A stretch of 64,000 nt of DNA from Saccharospirillum sp965652395 (lineage in GTDB: Bacteria; Pseudomonadota; Gammaproteobacteria; Pseudomonadales; Natronospirillaceae), in contig CBFGUW010000002.1 in NCBI GenBank assembly GCA_965652395.1, positions 1 to 64,000 of the forward strand. The letters are read 5' to 3'. Shown piece after piece: positions 1 through 8,453 of this stretch; position 1 is the first letter of the stretch, and each line of letters opens with the position of its first letter. Below the pieces are notes generated by a model. That model worked only from the letters and a program-made list of their open reading frames with translations. It was not told the DNA's origin and made no database searches. A program made the translations under genes and the position numbers.

Positions 1-238
1 TTTTGGCGCATTGTGACGCCGTTAATAGAGGGGAGGAGACCATCTCATCATCCATACGCGGCATTTCCATATCGAGCACAATCACGTCCGGCCAGGCTTT
101 TTCCATTTTGGCGAGGGCGAATACCGGGTCGGCGGCGGAGCCGATGACATTGATCCCTTGGTCTTTCAACACCTGGCCCAATACCTGACGCACCAAGGCG
201 GAATCATCGACGATAAACACTCTTGGGCCAGTGGTCAT
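1..238 (-). CDS. cheB: CheB N-terminus, partial, diverging from the family at its distal end
   Basis: This is the start of the chemotaxis methylesterase and response regulator CheB, which demethylates receptor glutamates when phosphorylated. The ATG at 238-236 overlaps the cheR stop (ATGA), as elsewhere in the operon. The receiver domain reads normally through VFIVDDSALVRQVL and VIVLDMEMPRMD, including the phospho-acceptor Asp. After MPRMD the reading frame stays open to the window edge, but the peptide (DEMVSSPLLTASQCAK) no longer resembles the usual continuation GxTFLxxLM. None of the three frames restores it. The effector domain is outside the window or lost. The identity of the first 60 residues is secure. 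Whether the gene is intact, interrupted or joined to unrelated DNA cannot be decided here. Confidence 0.75.
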   Translation of the reverse strand, partial: MTTGPRVFIVDDSALVRQVLGQVLKDQGINVIGSAADPVFALAKMEKAWPDVIVLDMEMPRMDDEMVSSPLLTASQCAK

Positions 239-1068
239 AATGCCTGTCTCTCCCGGCTGGTCAGCGCTTGTGTCTTTCGATAAACCGCGGGTGCTGTCAG
301 CCTGAGCGGCAACGCCAGACCATGAAGGGATTCTGAATGACCAACAAAAAGCAGGCCGCCTTCCCGAAGCCGGGCTGCGACCTGTTCAAGAATGTGCAGC
401 TTGTCGACCGGGTTGAAATAAATAAGAACATTGCGCAGGAAAATCACATCGAAGCGCCCCAGGGACTCCGGCAATGGCCGCATCAGGTTGACACTGGAAA
501 ACCCTACTTTACGACGCAACTCGGGGCTTATCTGAAAGAAACCAGCCATATCGTCCACCCCTTTACGACAATAGCGCACAAGATAGGACCGGGGGATATC
601 GGATGAGGCCTTTTCCGGATATATGGCGGCTTCAGCCGTTCGCAGCATCCGCTGGGAAAGGTCGGACGCCATTATCTCCCAGTGATCGTTCGGTAGAGTT
701 TCGGCCAGGATCATTGCGATACTGTACGCCTCCTGTCCCGAGGAGCAGGCCGCACTCCAAACCCGCAGCGGAGTTCGCGCGGTCGGCAACGCGTCCCGTA
801 ACAGATCGAAATGCCGTGACTCACGGAAAAAGCGGGTTTCATTGGTGGTGAGCACATCGATCAGCTGCTGGTGCTCACCGGCATCCCGCTGCACGCGTTG
901 AATGTAAATACGGAAATCGCCCAGACCCAAACTCTGCAACCGGCTCTGTAATCGGTTGGCTACCAGAGACCGCTTCTGGACACCGAGATGAATACCCGAG
1001 GCCTCCCGCATGATCCGCTGAATAACCGCGAATTCCGCATCGCGCAACGGCACATTGAACAGAGTCAC
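235..1068 (-). CDS. cheR: Chemotaxis protein methyltransferase CheR
   Basis: CheR transfers methyl groups from S-adenosylmethionine to glutamates of methyl-accepting chemotaxis proteins in the cytoplasm. At 277 residues it has normal length. The N-terminal helical domain is followed by the CheR signature TTNETRFFRE (residues 74-83) and the SAM-binding loop SAACSSGQEAYS (105-116). Further on are DVIFLRNVLIYF and GGLLFVGHSESL, both typical of the C-terminal methyltransferase fold. The start overlaps the cheW stop by four bases and the stop overlaps the cheB start, so translational coupling is likely. Confidence 0.95.
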   Translation of the reverse strand: MTLFNVPLRDAEFAVIQRIMREASGIHLGVQKRSLVANRLQSRLQSLGLGDFRIYIQRVQRDAGEHQQLIDVLTTNETRFFRESRHFDLLRDALPTARTPLRVWSAACSSGQEAYSIAMILAETLPNDHWEIMASDLSQRMLRTAEAAIYPEKASSDIPRSYLVRYCRKGVDDMAGFFQISPELRRKVGFSSVNLMRPLPESLGRFDVIFLRNVLIYFNPVDKLHILEQVAARLREGGLLFVGHSESLHGLALPLRLTAPAVYRKTQALTSRERQAL

Positions 1069-1640
1069 GATAGGGCGGTTCCACTGTCGTCGAAAGCGAC
1101 CGCCGTTGCTTGCACACGCGCCTCGGCAATTTGTTTCATATCTTGCAAAGACAGTACATTCGCCAGATCCAACAGAACCAGAAAACCTTGTTCATCCTTC
1201 GCCATACCGGCGATGAAATCCGATCGGATACCGACACCAAAACGCGGCGGCGCTTCGACTTCGTCGGCTTCGAGATCAAAAACCGCCTCAACGGATTCCA
1301 CCACAAGCCCCATTTCCCGGGCATAATCGGTATGATCCAACTCCAGAATAATGACGCAGGTTCGCTGGGTACGGGGGGTGATGTCAAAACCAAAACGACA
1401 CCCAAGATCCACCACGGGAACCACGTTGCCACGTAGGTTGATAACGCCTCGAATAAACGCAGGCATCATCGGCACCGACGTCAGATGGTCGTATTCAATA
1501 ATTTCCTTGACGACACGAATGGGCAACGCATATCGCTCACCGCGGCACCGGAAAGACAGGTATTGCTGAGTGCCGCCTGCAACCGCCGGTGACGGACCGG
1601 CGGTTTCCTCCTGATTTACTTTCAAACCGGTAGCATTCAT
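1065..1640 (-). CDS. cheW: Chemotaxis adaptor CheW
   Basis: CheW couples chemoreceptors to the CheA kinase. The protein has 191 residues. A non-conserved lead of about 25 residues precedes a single CheW/SH3-like domain with YLSFRCRGERYALPI, the receptor-contact segment IRGVINLRGNVVPVVDL, and FIAGMAKDEQGFLVLLDL. The C-terminal tail of about 25 residues is slightly longer than usual. Its start lies 8 nt downstream of the upstream MCP stop (transcription runs right to left), and its stop overlaps the cheR start, placing it inside one operon. Confidence 0.94.
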   Translation of the reverse strand: MNATGLKVNQEETAGPSPAVAGGTQQYLSFRCRGERYALPIRVVKEIIEYDHLTSVPMMPAFIRGVINLRGNVVPVVDLGCRFGFDITPRTQRTCVIILELDHTDYAREMGLVVESVEAVFDLEADEVEAPPRFGVGIRSDFIAGMAKDEQGFLVLLDLANVLSLQDMKQIAEARVQATAVAFDDSGTALS

Positions 1641-1648
1641 CTTTCACC

Positions 1649-3301
1649 TCAGTGGTTATACTCGACAAACTTGCCGGAAAAATCAGTGTCGTCATTTACC
1701 GGGGTACTGCTGTCCTGTTGACGCAATGCCGAGGCCAAAGCAGAGCGGGCCGGGTTGGAACGGCGGCTCTTACGCCCCTCCTCCAATTGGAAGAAAGCAA
1801 CCAGGTCGACCAGACTGGTCGCCTGAGCATTCATTTGCTCCGCTGTCGCGGCCAGTTCTTCCGAGCCGGACGCATTTTGCTGAGTCACCTGGGTCAATTG
1901 AGCCATGGCGTTGTTGATTTGCTCAACACCGGACGCCTGCTCCTCCGAAGCGGCGGTGATTTCCTGAACGAGGTCGGAGGTTTTCTGGATATTGGGAACG
2001 ATCTCCTCCAACATGGCTCCGGCCTGCTCCGCCAGATGAACACTGCCGGAAGCCACCTCTCCGATCTCCTGTGCCGCTACCTGCGAACGTTCGGCCAGTT
2101 TACGCACCTCCGCCGCAACCACGGCGAACCCTTTACCGTGCTCACCGGCCCGTGCCGCTTCGATGGCTGCATTCAAAGCCAGCAAATTGGTTTGGTAGGC
2201 GATGTCGTCGATGATGGTGATTTTTTCGGCGATCTGTTTCATCGCCGTGACGGTTTCCATCACCACCTTGCCGCCACGCCGTGCATCTTCCGCTGCCTTG
2301 GTGGCGATACCATCGGTAACGCGGGAATTTTCGGTGTTCTGGCCGATGGAAGCCGACATTTCCTCCATAGAGGCACTGGTCTGCTCAACGCTCGCCGCCT
2401 GCTCACTGACCGCCTCGCTGATTGATTGGGAGGTCGCGCTAACCTGGCTGGATGCCGATGACAAACCATCCGCGGTTTGCCGAACCTCACTGATGATGTG
2501 GCCGAGCTTTTCAACCATCGTGCGCATGGCCGCAAGAAGGGAATCGTTGTTGTGGGTATCGGTAGTGATGTCGATATTCAACTCTCCTTGGGCAACACGA
2601 CGGGTAATGGCCACGGCGTAGTCCGGCTCACCACCCAACTGCCGAACGATTTGGCGGGCGATCATGAATCCCAGAATCAGGGCCATGATCACACCTCCGA
2701 TGATGGCACTGATCATGATCAGCAGGCTACGGTTATAAATGGCGTCTGACTCCTCGGAGGTCTTCTGAGCGTTCTGTATTTTATTTTGTGCCGCCGCCGT
2801 TAACGCCGCATCGATCTCCTGGGTCTGCAGACGGAAGTCTCCGCCAAGCAATTCAATAACATCATCATTCTGACCAATCGGTGTGTTGCGGGCTACGGAG
2901 ATAATCTTGTTCAGAGCCTCCCGGTAATGCCCCATTTCCTCTTCCACCTGCTGCACCAAAGCCAAACCTTCCGAGGTAGTAAAGTACGGCCGAGCCTCGT
3001 CAATCGACTTTGTAAGAGCCTGCATTTCACCAGGCAGTCGATCCAACAGTTCGTTTTTTCGATCCTGAGTCTGAGCCAGAGGAATGGAGCGTGCACTGAT
3101 AGTCACATACATCTGGTTTATATTGGCCTGATCGATTTGCTTCATGCCCAACAGATCGGTGTCATACATATCTTCGGCAATGTTTTGGATATTCCCCATG
3201 TTGACGATGCCGACCAGACCAATGATGGCGGTAATGATCGATGCCAATAAAAATGCCAGCACCAATCGGGTTCTTAACCTGAGTTGGTTAAACCAGTTCA
3301 T
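1649..3301 (-). CDS. Methyl-accepting chemotaxis protein with 4HB-type periplasmic sensor
   Basis: Transmembrane chemoreceptor of 550 residues. A short N-terminal cytoplasmic stretch leads to TM1 (about residues 12-33). A helical periplasmic region of roughly 160 residues resembles the four-helix-bundle ligand domain. TM2 (about 192-215) is followed by a HAMP linker and the long coiled-coil signalling domain, whose tip reads YQTNLLALNAAIEAARAGE, then FAVVAAEVRKLAERS. Candidate methylation helices flank the tip. No CheR-docking pentapeptide is visible at the C-terminus. The start overlaps the cheA stop (ATGA). The ligand cannot be inferred. Its place between cheA and cheW suggests a dedicated receptor for this array. 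Confidence 0.93.
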   Translation of the reverse strand: MNWFNQLRLRTRLVLAFLLASIITAIIGLVGIVNMGNIQNIAEDMYDTDLLGMKQIDQANINQMYVTISARSIPLAQTQDRKNELLDRLPGEMQALTKSIDEARPYFTTSEGLALVQQVEEEMGHYREALNKIISVARNTPIGQNDDVIELLGGDFRLQTQEIDAALTAAAQNKIQNAQKTSEESDAIYNRSLLIMISAIIGGVIMALILGFMIARQIVRQLGGEPDYAVAITRRVAQGELNIDITTDTHNNDSLLAAMRTMVEKLGHIISEVRQTADGLSSASSQVSATSQSISEAVSEQAASVEQTSASMEEMSASIGQNTENSRVTDGIATKAAEDARRGGKVVMETVTAMKQIAEKITIIDDIAYQTNLLALNAAIEAARAGEHGKGFAVVAAEVRKLAERSQVAAQEIGEVASGSVHLAEQAGAMLEEIVPNIQKTSDLVQEITAASEEQASGVEQINNAMAQLTQVTQQNASGSEELAATAEQMNAQATSLVDLVAFFQLEEGRKSRRSNPARSALASALRQQDSSTPVNDDTDFSGKFVEYNH

Positions 3302-5502
3302 AATTGCTTACTCCGCGTGTTTAAGGTTGAGTCATTCTTAAGGTGGTGGGCTGGGTAAGAATTCGCGACTTCCGGTGATTGCGTAATACGAAGCAGCCCC
3401 GGTACGTCGAGGATCAAGGCGACATCGCCCGACCCCAGAATGGTGGCCCCGCTCAATCCGGGCAAATGTTCGAACAAGGGGCCGAGTGGTTTAATGACCG
3501 TTTGAATCTCTCCATGCAGTTGGTCGACCAGAACTCCGGCTGACTCCCGACCGTGCCCAACCACTAACAGACTTTGTCGATTTGTGGTTCTGCAGGGCAG
3601 CTCAAAGGTACGGTGCAAATCCAAATAGGGTAAGGCGTGGCCGCGCAGCTCGCGGTAGCCCGTGCGAAGTTCCCGGCCGCGCAGGTCTCCACTCTCGATG
3701 CATTCCTGCACCGCATCCAGAGGAACAACAAAATACTGTTTACCGGCACTGACCAGAAACCCGTCGATAATGGCCAGGGTCAGAGGCAAGCGTATGCGCA
3801 TGCAACAACCGCGACCAGGGTGGTTTTCGATCTCCAGCGAACCGCGCAATGCATCGATATTACGACGCACGGAGTCCATACCCACACCGCGCCCTGACAG
3901 GTTGGTCACAGAACTGGCCGTCGAGAAACCGGGATGAAAAATCATCTGTAACAGCTGCTGCTCTTCGAGCTCTTCATCGGCGTCGATCAGCCCTTGGTGA
4001 ATGGCCTTTCGTCGAATCTGTTCGGGGTCGATTCCCCGGCCATCATCGCCCACTTCAATGACTATCATACCGGCTTCATGGTAAGCGTTCAGATGAACGA
4101 TACCCTGCTCGGTTTTCCCCGCCTGGCGGCGTTGCTCAGCCATTTCGATGCCGTGGTCGATAGCGTTGCGGACCAAGTGAACCAGGGGCTCATGAATACG
4201 GTCCACCAGTGTCTTGTCCAGCTCCGTGTCCGCGCCACTGATGGTCAGGCGTATGTGTTTCCCCAAACTGTCGGCTGTGTCACGCACCACCCGGTGAAAA
4301 CGATTGAAGGATTCACCGATTTCGACCATGCGCAGTTGCAGAGCCGCTTCACGGATACGCTCGACATGTTGATGAATATCTTCCAGGCTCTGGTTTAGCG
4401 CTGGGTCAGTATCCTGCCGGGTTTTTAAACGTGCCCCTGCGGCGGCGATGACGAGTTCGCCCACCTGATTGATCAATTCATCCATTTTTTTGGCGGAGAC
4501 GCGTAAAAAGGCATTCTCCCCGGGGCGTTTTTCTCGGCCTTTTCGCTGCTTATCCAAGGCGGCCTCCACAATGGGAGCGCTCACCGCTTCAGCGGCAATA
4601 AGCTGAGCACCAAGCGGAAGGCGCTCCGGCTCTTTCAGTTCTTCCTGCAGGCGAAGATGTTCATCCAGCTGTGCTTGTGTCAGCTGTCCGACCCGTACCA
4701 GAATTTCTCCCAACCTCATGTCACCTTCCGGCAACGCCTGAATCAGTTCGAGGTAGTCCTCCACACCGGCCGAAGGTGAGAGAATGCGAATGGTGGCCAG
4801 GTCCTGAATAAACTCGAAGACCGATTCGATCTCCTCCCGGGTGGCAGCACTGGACAGCGAGACCTCCACACCCAAATAGCATCGCTCGGGTTGGTAATCG
4901 CCCCGACTTGCAGGGAGCTCATCGTCTATCAGTACGACCTGTTCCAATGCCCCCAGCCGCTGCAAATACTTGAGAAACGAGGCTGGATCGAATCCGTGTA
5001 AAAACAAATCCGGTGAGAACCGTAGAGACAGGTGCCATCGGCCGGACGCTTTGACGGTTGATGGCGTGGAGTTGTCGACCGGGCTATCCTCAGGCCGGGC
5101 ATCCGGCAAGTACTCCCTAAGGGCAGCCTGCAAATCCGCAGTGCGCTCAGGATCTTCATCGTCTTCCACAGAACCGTTTTGTAAGGGTTCCAATAAAGCG
5201 GCAATGCGATCCACACAGCGCAGGGAGAGCTGAATAATCGTCGTGTCGACCACTACCTCCCTATCCCGGACCCGCATCAAAACGTTTTCGAATTCATGCG
5301 TGAAGGCCACAATGCTGTCCAGGTTTAGAATACCGGCGGAACCCTTCAGAGTGTGGGCAGCACGAAAGAGTTCGTTCACGGCCTCGGCATCCTCCCGGTT
5401 CTCCTGAAGACGAACCAAACTGTCTTCCGCGCGTTGAATCAGCTCTTCCGCCTCGGCCAGAAATTCCTGCCGTAACTCCGCCCACTGTGTGTTGTTCAAC
5501 AT
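3298..5502 (-). CDS. cheA: Chemotaxis histidine kinase CheA
   Basis: CheA autophosphorylates and passes phosphate to CheY and CheB. The protein has 734 residues. The N-terminal Hpt domain carries the phospho-acceptor His50 in AAHTLKGSAG. A middle region (about 150-320) corresponds to substrate-binding and linker sequence and is poorly conserved. The dimerization segment begins near NAFLRVSAKKMDELINQVGELV. The ATPase domain has the N box HLVRNAIDHGIE, the G1 box VGDDGRGIDP and the G2 segment SGRGVGMDSVRRN. The C-terminal CheW-like domain includes YFVVPLDAVQECIE. All catalytic motifs appear intact. The start overlaps the STAS gene by 7 nt and the stop overlaps the MCP start. Confidence 0.96.
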   Translation of the reverse strand: MLNNTQWAELRQEFLAEAEELIQRAEDSLVRLQENREDAEAVNELFRAAHTLKGSAGILNLDSIVAFTHEFENVLMRVRDREVVVDTTIIQLSLRCVDRIAALLEPLQNGSVEDDEDPERTADLQAALREYLPDARPEDSPVDNSTPSTVKASGRWHLSLRFSPDLFLHGFDPASFLKYLQRLGALEQVVLIDDELPASRGDYQPERCYLGVEVSLSSAATREEIESVFEFIQDLATIRILSPSAGVEDYLELIQALPEGDMRLGEILVRVGQLTQAQLDEHLRLQEELKEPERLPLGAQLIAAEAVSAPIVEAALDKQRKGREKRPGENAFLRVSAKKMDELINQVGELVIAAAGARLKTRQDTDPALNQSLEDIHQHVERIREAALQLRMVEIGESFNRFHRVVRDTADSLGKHIRLTISGADTELDKTLVDRIHEPLVHLVRNAIDHGIEMAEQRRQAGKTEQGIVHLNAYHEAGMIVIEVGDDGRGIDPEQIRRKAIHQGLIDADEELEEQQLLQMIFHPGFSTASSVTNLSGRGVGMDSVRRNIDALRGSLEIENHPGRGCCMRIRLPLTLAIIDGFLVSAGKQYFVVPLDAVQECIESGDLRGRELRTGYRELRGHALPYLDLHRTFELPCRTTNRQSLLVVGHGRESAGVLVDQLHGEIQTVIKPLGPLFEHLPGLSGATILGSGDVALILDVPGLLRITQSPEVANSYPAHHLKNDSTLNTRSKQL

Positions 5503-5822
5503 GGCTGATCCCCCCGGATTTCTGAGGGCACGTCAAAACGTTCGCCCAGACCATAAAGCCCCAGCATCTCATTTACAGAGACCGAAAAACCCAACCAATG
5601 GAGAGGTTTGTTTACTGCCTGGCTCCAACGCTGAAGAAACAACATCCACTGCACAACGGAGGTGTCTATGTCATCCAACCGACTGAAATCGACCGTGAGG
5701 GTTTCGGCCTTTTCCGCCGATTCGAATACAGCCTCGTGCAGCGCATTTAAGTCGACGATGGTCAATTCGCTGGCGGAGCGAATGACTAAATGGTTACCCT
5801 GGGTGTCCAACGTCCAACTCAT
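5496..5822 (-). CDS. STAS-domain (anti-sigma-antagonist-like) protein of the chemotaxis operon
   Basis: A 108-residue single-domain protein with the SpoIIAA/STAS pattern: N-terminal strands (LVIRSASELTIVDLNALHEA), a central strand LTVDFSRLDDIDTSVVQWM, and a last helix after LHWLGFSVSVNEML. The usual phosphorylatable Ser position is occupied by the Thr54-Ser55 pair. Comparable small STAS proteins lie beside cheA and cheY in many gammaproteobacterial che operons, where their partner is generally unclear. It ends 7 nt inside cheA and begins 2 nt after the cheY stop, so it is certainly co-transcribed. Its function is inferred from fold only. Confidence 0.82.
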   Translation of the reverse strand: MSWTLDTQGNHLVIRSASELTIVDLNALHEAVFESAEKAETLTVDFSRLDDIDTSVVQWMLFLQRWSQAVNKPLHWLGFSVSVNEMLGLYGLGERFDVPSEIRGDQPC

Positions 5823-5824
5823 AG

Positions 5825-6190
5825 TTACAACACCAGTTTTTCAACAGCCGCGAGCAATTGTTGCGGTTGAAAGGGTTTCACCATCCACGCCTTGGCACCG
5901 GCGGCCTGGCCCGCTGCTTTTTTGTCCTGCTCGCTTTCGGTAGTCAGCATCAGCACGGGAGTAAAGCGATGCCCGGAGTCTCCCTTCAGGGTTTTCAGCA
6001 GGGTGAGGCCATCCATGCGGGGCATGTTGACATCACTGATTACCAAATTAACGCGCTGACCCTTCAGTTTGCCGAGGGCGTCTTCACCATCCACCGCTTC
6101 CAGCACCTGATAACCGGCGCCGGTTAATGTCATTCGCACCAGTTGGCGCATTGAGGCGGAATCATCAACGATAAATATGGTTTTGCTCAT
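5825..6190 (-). CDS. cheY: Chemotaxis response regulator CheY
   Basis: Single-domain receiver of 121 residues. The acidic pair Asp9/Asp10 (FIVDDS), phospho-acceptor Asp53 (VISDVNMPRMDG), Thr83 (LMLTTES) and Lys105 (MVKPF) are all present. Residue W102 stands where the switch tyrosine or tryptophan of CheY proteins is found. Phospho-CheY would bind the flagellar switch or another output. It lies between the short MCP and the STAS gene. A second, more distant CheY elsewhere in the genome cannot be excluded. Confidence 0.93.
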   Translation of the reverse strand: MSKTIFIVDDSASMRQLVRMTLTGAGYQVLEAVDGEDALGKLKGQRVNLVISDVNMPRMDGLTLLKTLKGDSGHRFTPVLMLTTESEQDKKAAGQAAGAKAWMVKPFQPQQLLAAVEKLVL

Positions 6191-6236
6191 GTCTGGCTCC
6201 TTGGCTCAGAAGGGACGGTCCGTCCGCGGTTGGTCA

Positions 6237-7337
6237 TCAGAAAAAAGTCACTTCGTCCGCCGAGGTTTGCCGGGCGGTTTGACGTTCCTCTACAGTGGTG
6301 AAACTGGCTTGAAGGCGTTGACGCCAGAGGTCCTGATCCAGTTCGGTTTCAGAAACATCGGTCAGCGCTTGGAGCAATCGGTCACAGTCGCTTTGCACGT
6401 GTTCAATGATCTGCTCGACCCGATCTTGAAATTGAAGGCCGACAACAATCTGCTGAATGGTGGATTGCACTGAGCGGGCGCTGTTCTCAAGCTCTTGTGC
6501 ACCCAGAGTCAACGCCTGTGTGGTGGTTTCAAAGCGGGAGAGCACCGTTTCTATGGAACGGTCCAAATGGCTGAGGCTGTCTTGATCGTCCCGGTGCATG
6601 TCACTGGCAGCCGCAACGGTCTGCTGCATGGCATCGCCGATGAGCTTGACCTTAGCAGCGATTTGCTCACCTGTTTGCCCGGAGGATTGCGACAGCGACC
6701 GCACTTCGTCGGCGACAACGGCAAAACCACGCCCCGAATCACCGGCACGAGCGGCTTCGATGGCCGCATTCAAGGCAAGTAGGTTGGTCTGATCGGCAAG
6801 TTTGCGGACGGAGGCCGCCATGGTATTGAGTTCGCCGGTATAGGCGTCGAGACCGTTGATGCGCTGGGCAAAGGTGTGCTTACTCTGAGCGCTTTTACGA
6901 AAATCCGCGCTGACGCTTTCCAGCCGTTCCCGGGTTTCGCTCAGCAGCGCTCCCACAGCCTGCTCATCGCCCCCAGTGAGGGAGTGTGTTTGATCCAGAT
7001 TACGTTCTATTTGGTCGATCAGCGCGTCGAACTGCGCTAAAAGCGAGCCTATGTTGTCCTGAAGCAGACTGCGGGACTGCGACAGACTTTGCTGCCACAG
7101 AGGGAGAATGGTTTGCAGCAGGGGAACCAAAGGCGACGCGGGAAGTTCTTCGGGCGGAAGGGGTTGAACCGCCACTTCCGGGGTGCGTTCTCGTCGCAGC
7201 ACCAGAGCCACCAGCCCCAGGCCAAGCAACACTACCGCCACCAGGTTCCACTGCGCCCAGGCAGCGACCACCGCCGCAGCCATTAACACCGCCTGAACCA
7301 CCCGACCACTACGCCTCACCAGAGGATGCTCGTTCAT
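6237..7337 (-). CDS. Membrane-anchored methyl-accepting protein lacking a periplasmic sensor
   Basis: The protein has 366 residues. Two closely spaced hydrophobic helices (about residues 12-45) are followed directly by cytoplasmic helices, leaving no room for a periplasmic ligand domain. The signalling tip is classical: DQTNLLALNAAIEAARAGD, then GFAVVADEVRSLSQSSGQTG. The C-terminal part contains GLQFQDRVEQIIEHV, a motif of short MCP-like proteins that often accompany cheY. It is the first gene of the operon. A sigma28-like promoter and a Shine-Dalgarno AGGAAGG lie just upstream. It may sense an internal signal or act as an array scaffold. Confidence 0.88.
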   Translation of the reverse strand: MNEHPLVRRSGRVVQAVLMAAAVVAAWAQWNLVAVVLLGLGLVALVLRRERTPEVAVQPLPPEELPASPLVPLLQTILPLWQQSLSQSRSLLQDNIGSLLAQFDALIDQIERNLDQTHSLTGGDEQAVGALLSETRERLESVSADFRKSAQSKHTFAQRINGLDAYTGELNTMAASVRKLADQTNLLALNAAIEAARAGDSGRGFAVVADEVRSLSQSSGQTGEQIAAKVKLIGDAMQQTVAAASDMHRDDQDSLSHLDRSIETVLSRFETTTQALTLGAQELENSARSVQSTIQQIVVGLQFQDRVEQIIEHVQSDCDRLLQALTDVSETELDQDLWRQRLQASFTTVEERQTARQTSADEVTFF

Positions 7338-7358
7338 GCCACCTTCCTGTACAGTCTC

Positions 7359-7386
7359 GTACCGGAAGATTAGGTGGTGGACTTTA
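7359..7386 (-). promoter_or_regulatory. Candidate sigma28 (FliA) promoter of the che operon
   Basis: On the minus strand TAAA (7386-7383) is followed after 16 nt by TCCGGTAC (7366-7359). This matches 5 of 8 positions of the flagellar -10 box GCCGATAA. The predicted transcription start falls a few bases before the ribosome binding site of the MCP at 7337. Chemotaxis operons are commonly FliA-dependent. The match is partial, so this is a suggestion. Confidence 0.4.
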
Positions 7387-7461
7387 AGCCGGGTATCAGA
7401 GAGTTCCTGACCGAACTATCAGGCATTTCCTGATGCCTTGAGCAAGCCTGCCTTCGCCCGG

Positions 7462-8112
7462 TCATTCCATAGAGATCAGACCGCAGCGAATGGCGTATTT
7501 CACCAACCCGGCAATGTCATGGATCCCCAGACGGGACATGATTTGAGCCCGGTAGGTATCCACCGTTTTCGGGCTGATATCCAAGGAGTAGGCGATTTCC
7601 TTGGTGGATTGACCCGAAGCGATCAATTCCAGGATTTGCTGCTGCCGGGTCGTCAAGGGTTCACTCCCGGACTCGCCGGTTTTCCCGCCGAGCAAGGCGC
7701 TGACCACCTCCCCCGATATACCGGGGCTGAGATAACGACCGCCGGTGATGACCGAACGCAACGCCAGCTCCAGTTCGGCCTCGGCCGCATCTTTTAGCAG
7801 GTAACCCGAAGCCCCCTCTCTTAAGGCACGCAACACATAATCCCGATTGTCGTGCATGGAGAGCATGATGACCGGCAAACTTGGGTGGCTTTGCTGTAAC
7901 TGGCTCAATACCGACAGGCCGGACTGACCTCTTAACGAGATATCGAGCAACAACACATCAACCCCCGGGGACTCCAACCAGTGTTCGATTGTGGCCGCGT
8001 TGTCACTCGTCGCCACCACGCTGAAATCGGGAATGGATTTCACCAGAGCGGACAAACCGGCCCGTACCAGATGATGGTCGTCTACCAAGGCTATTTTATA
8101 ATTTTCAGACAT
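7462..8112 (-). CDS. NarL/FixJ-family response regulator, orphan
   Basis: Two-domain transcription regulator of 216 residues. The receiver domain has Asp11/Asp12 (LVDDHHLVRAG), phospho-acceptor Asp57 (VLLLDISLRGQSG) and Lys107 region YLLKDA. After a linker, a LuxR-type HTH (about 150-212) shows LTTRQQQILELIASGQSTKEIA and SPKTVDTYRAQIMSRLGI. No sensor kinase adjoins it. It is separated from the che operon by about 120 nt on the same strand and diverges from queA. Regulators of this type next to che genes sometimes control motility or c-di-GMP output, but nothing here shows the target. Confidence 0.88.
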   Translation of the reverse strand: MSENYKIALVDDHHLVRAGLSALVKSIPDFSVVATSDNAATIEHWLESPGVDVLLLDISLRGQSGLSVLSQLQQSHPSLPVIMLSMHDNRDYVLRALREGASGYLLKDAAEAELELALRSVITGGRYLSPGISGEVVSALLGGKTGESGSEPLTTRQQQILELIASGQSTKEIAYSLDISPKTVDTYRAQIMSRLGIHDIAGLVKYAIRCGLISME

Positions 8113-8363
8113 AACATCGTTTCGGTTAGATCACGTTCACCCACCGTCCTCCATCAAGCGATTACAGCCTACTACCTGAGGTCGATAAGCCCTTGGTTAA
8201 ATATCGGACAATACCGAAAAAACTACAGTCTCACCCTTTGACCCGCATCAATGCTCAGCCTGTTCACTGAGTTGTAACAACAATCCTCCAGAATTGCCTT
8301 TTGTTTGATGTCCTCGTTGGGCAGATGAAAGACATCGGACCTGTAAGCTAAAACCACTGCGTG

Positions 8364-8387
8364 CCGGCCTACCAGGCCGGTTTTTTT
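8364..8387 (+). terminator. Intrinsic terminator upstream of queA with no upstream gene on its strand
   Basis: A perfect 7-bp stem CCGGCCT/AGGCCGG with a 3-nt loop is followed by seven T residues. It points along the plus strand, but the nearest upstream gene (7462-8112) is on the minus strand. It therefore either ends an unannotated short RNA or blocks stray transcription into queA. A second pairing, GATGTC (8308-8313) with GACATC (8331-8336), lies upstream. Confidence 0.75.
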
Positions 8388-8415
8388 CCACATGGAGCTA
8401 ACGCAGCCTTTCCGC

Positions 8416-8421
8416 TAGAAT
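8416..8421 (+). promoter_or_regulatory. Candidate -10 box for queA
   Basis: TAGAAT lies 33 nt before the queA start and just after the terminator at 8364-8387, so queA needs its own promoter about here. The -35 region around 8393 is poor. This is position-based inference. Confidence 0.3.
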
Positions 8422-8453
8422 GGCCGACCGTTTTACGATACCCACGAGCCTGC

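Noticed and set aside
8260..8387. tRNA gene upstream of queA
   Set aside because: No cloverleaf with conserved D and T arms can be drawn; only two simple hairpins are visible.
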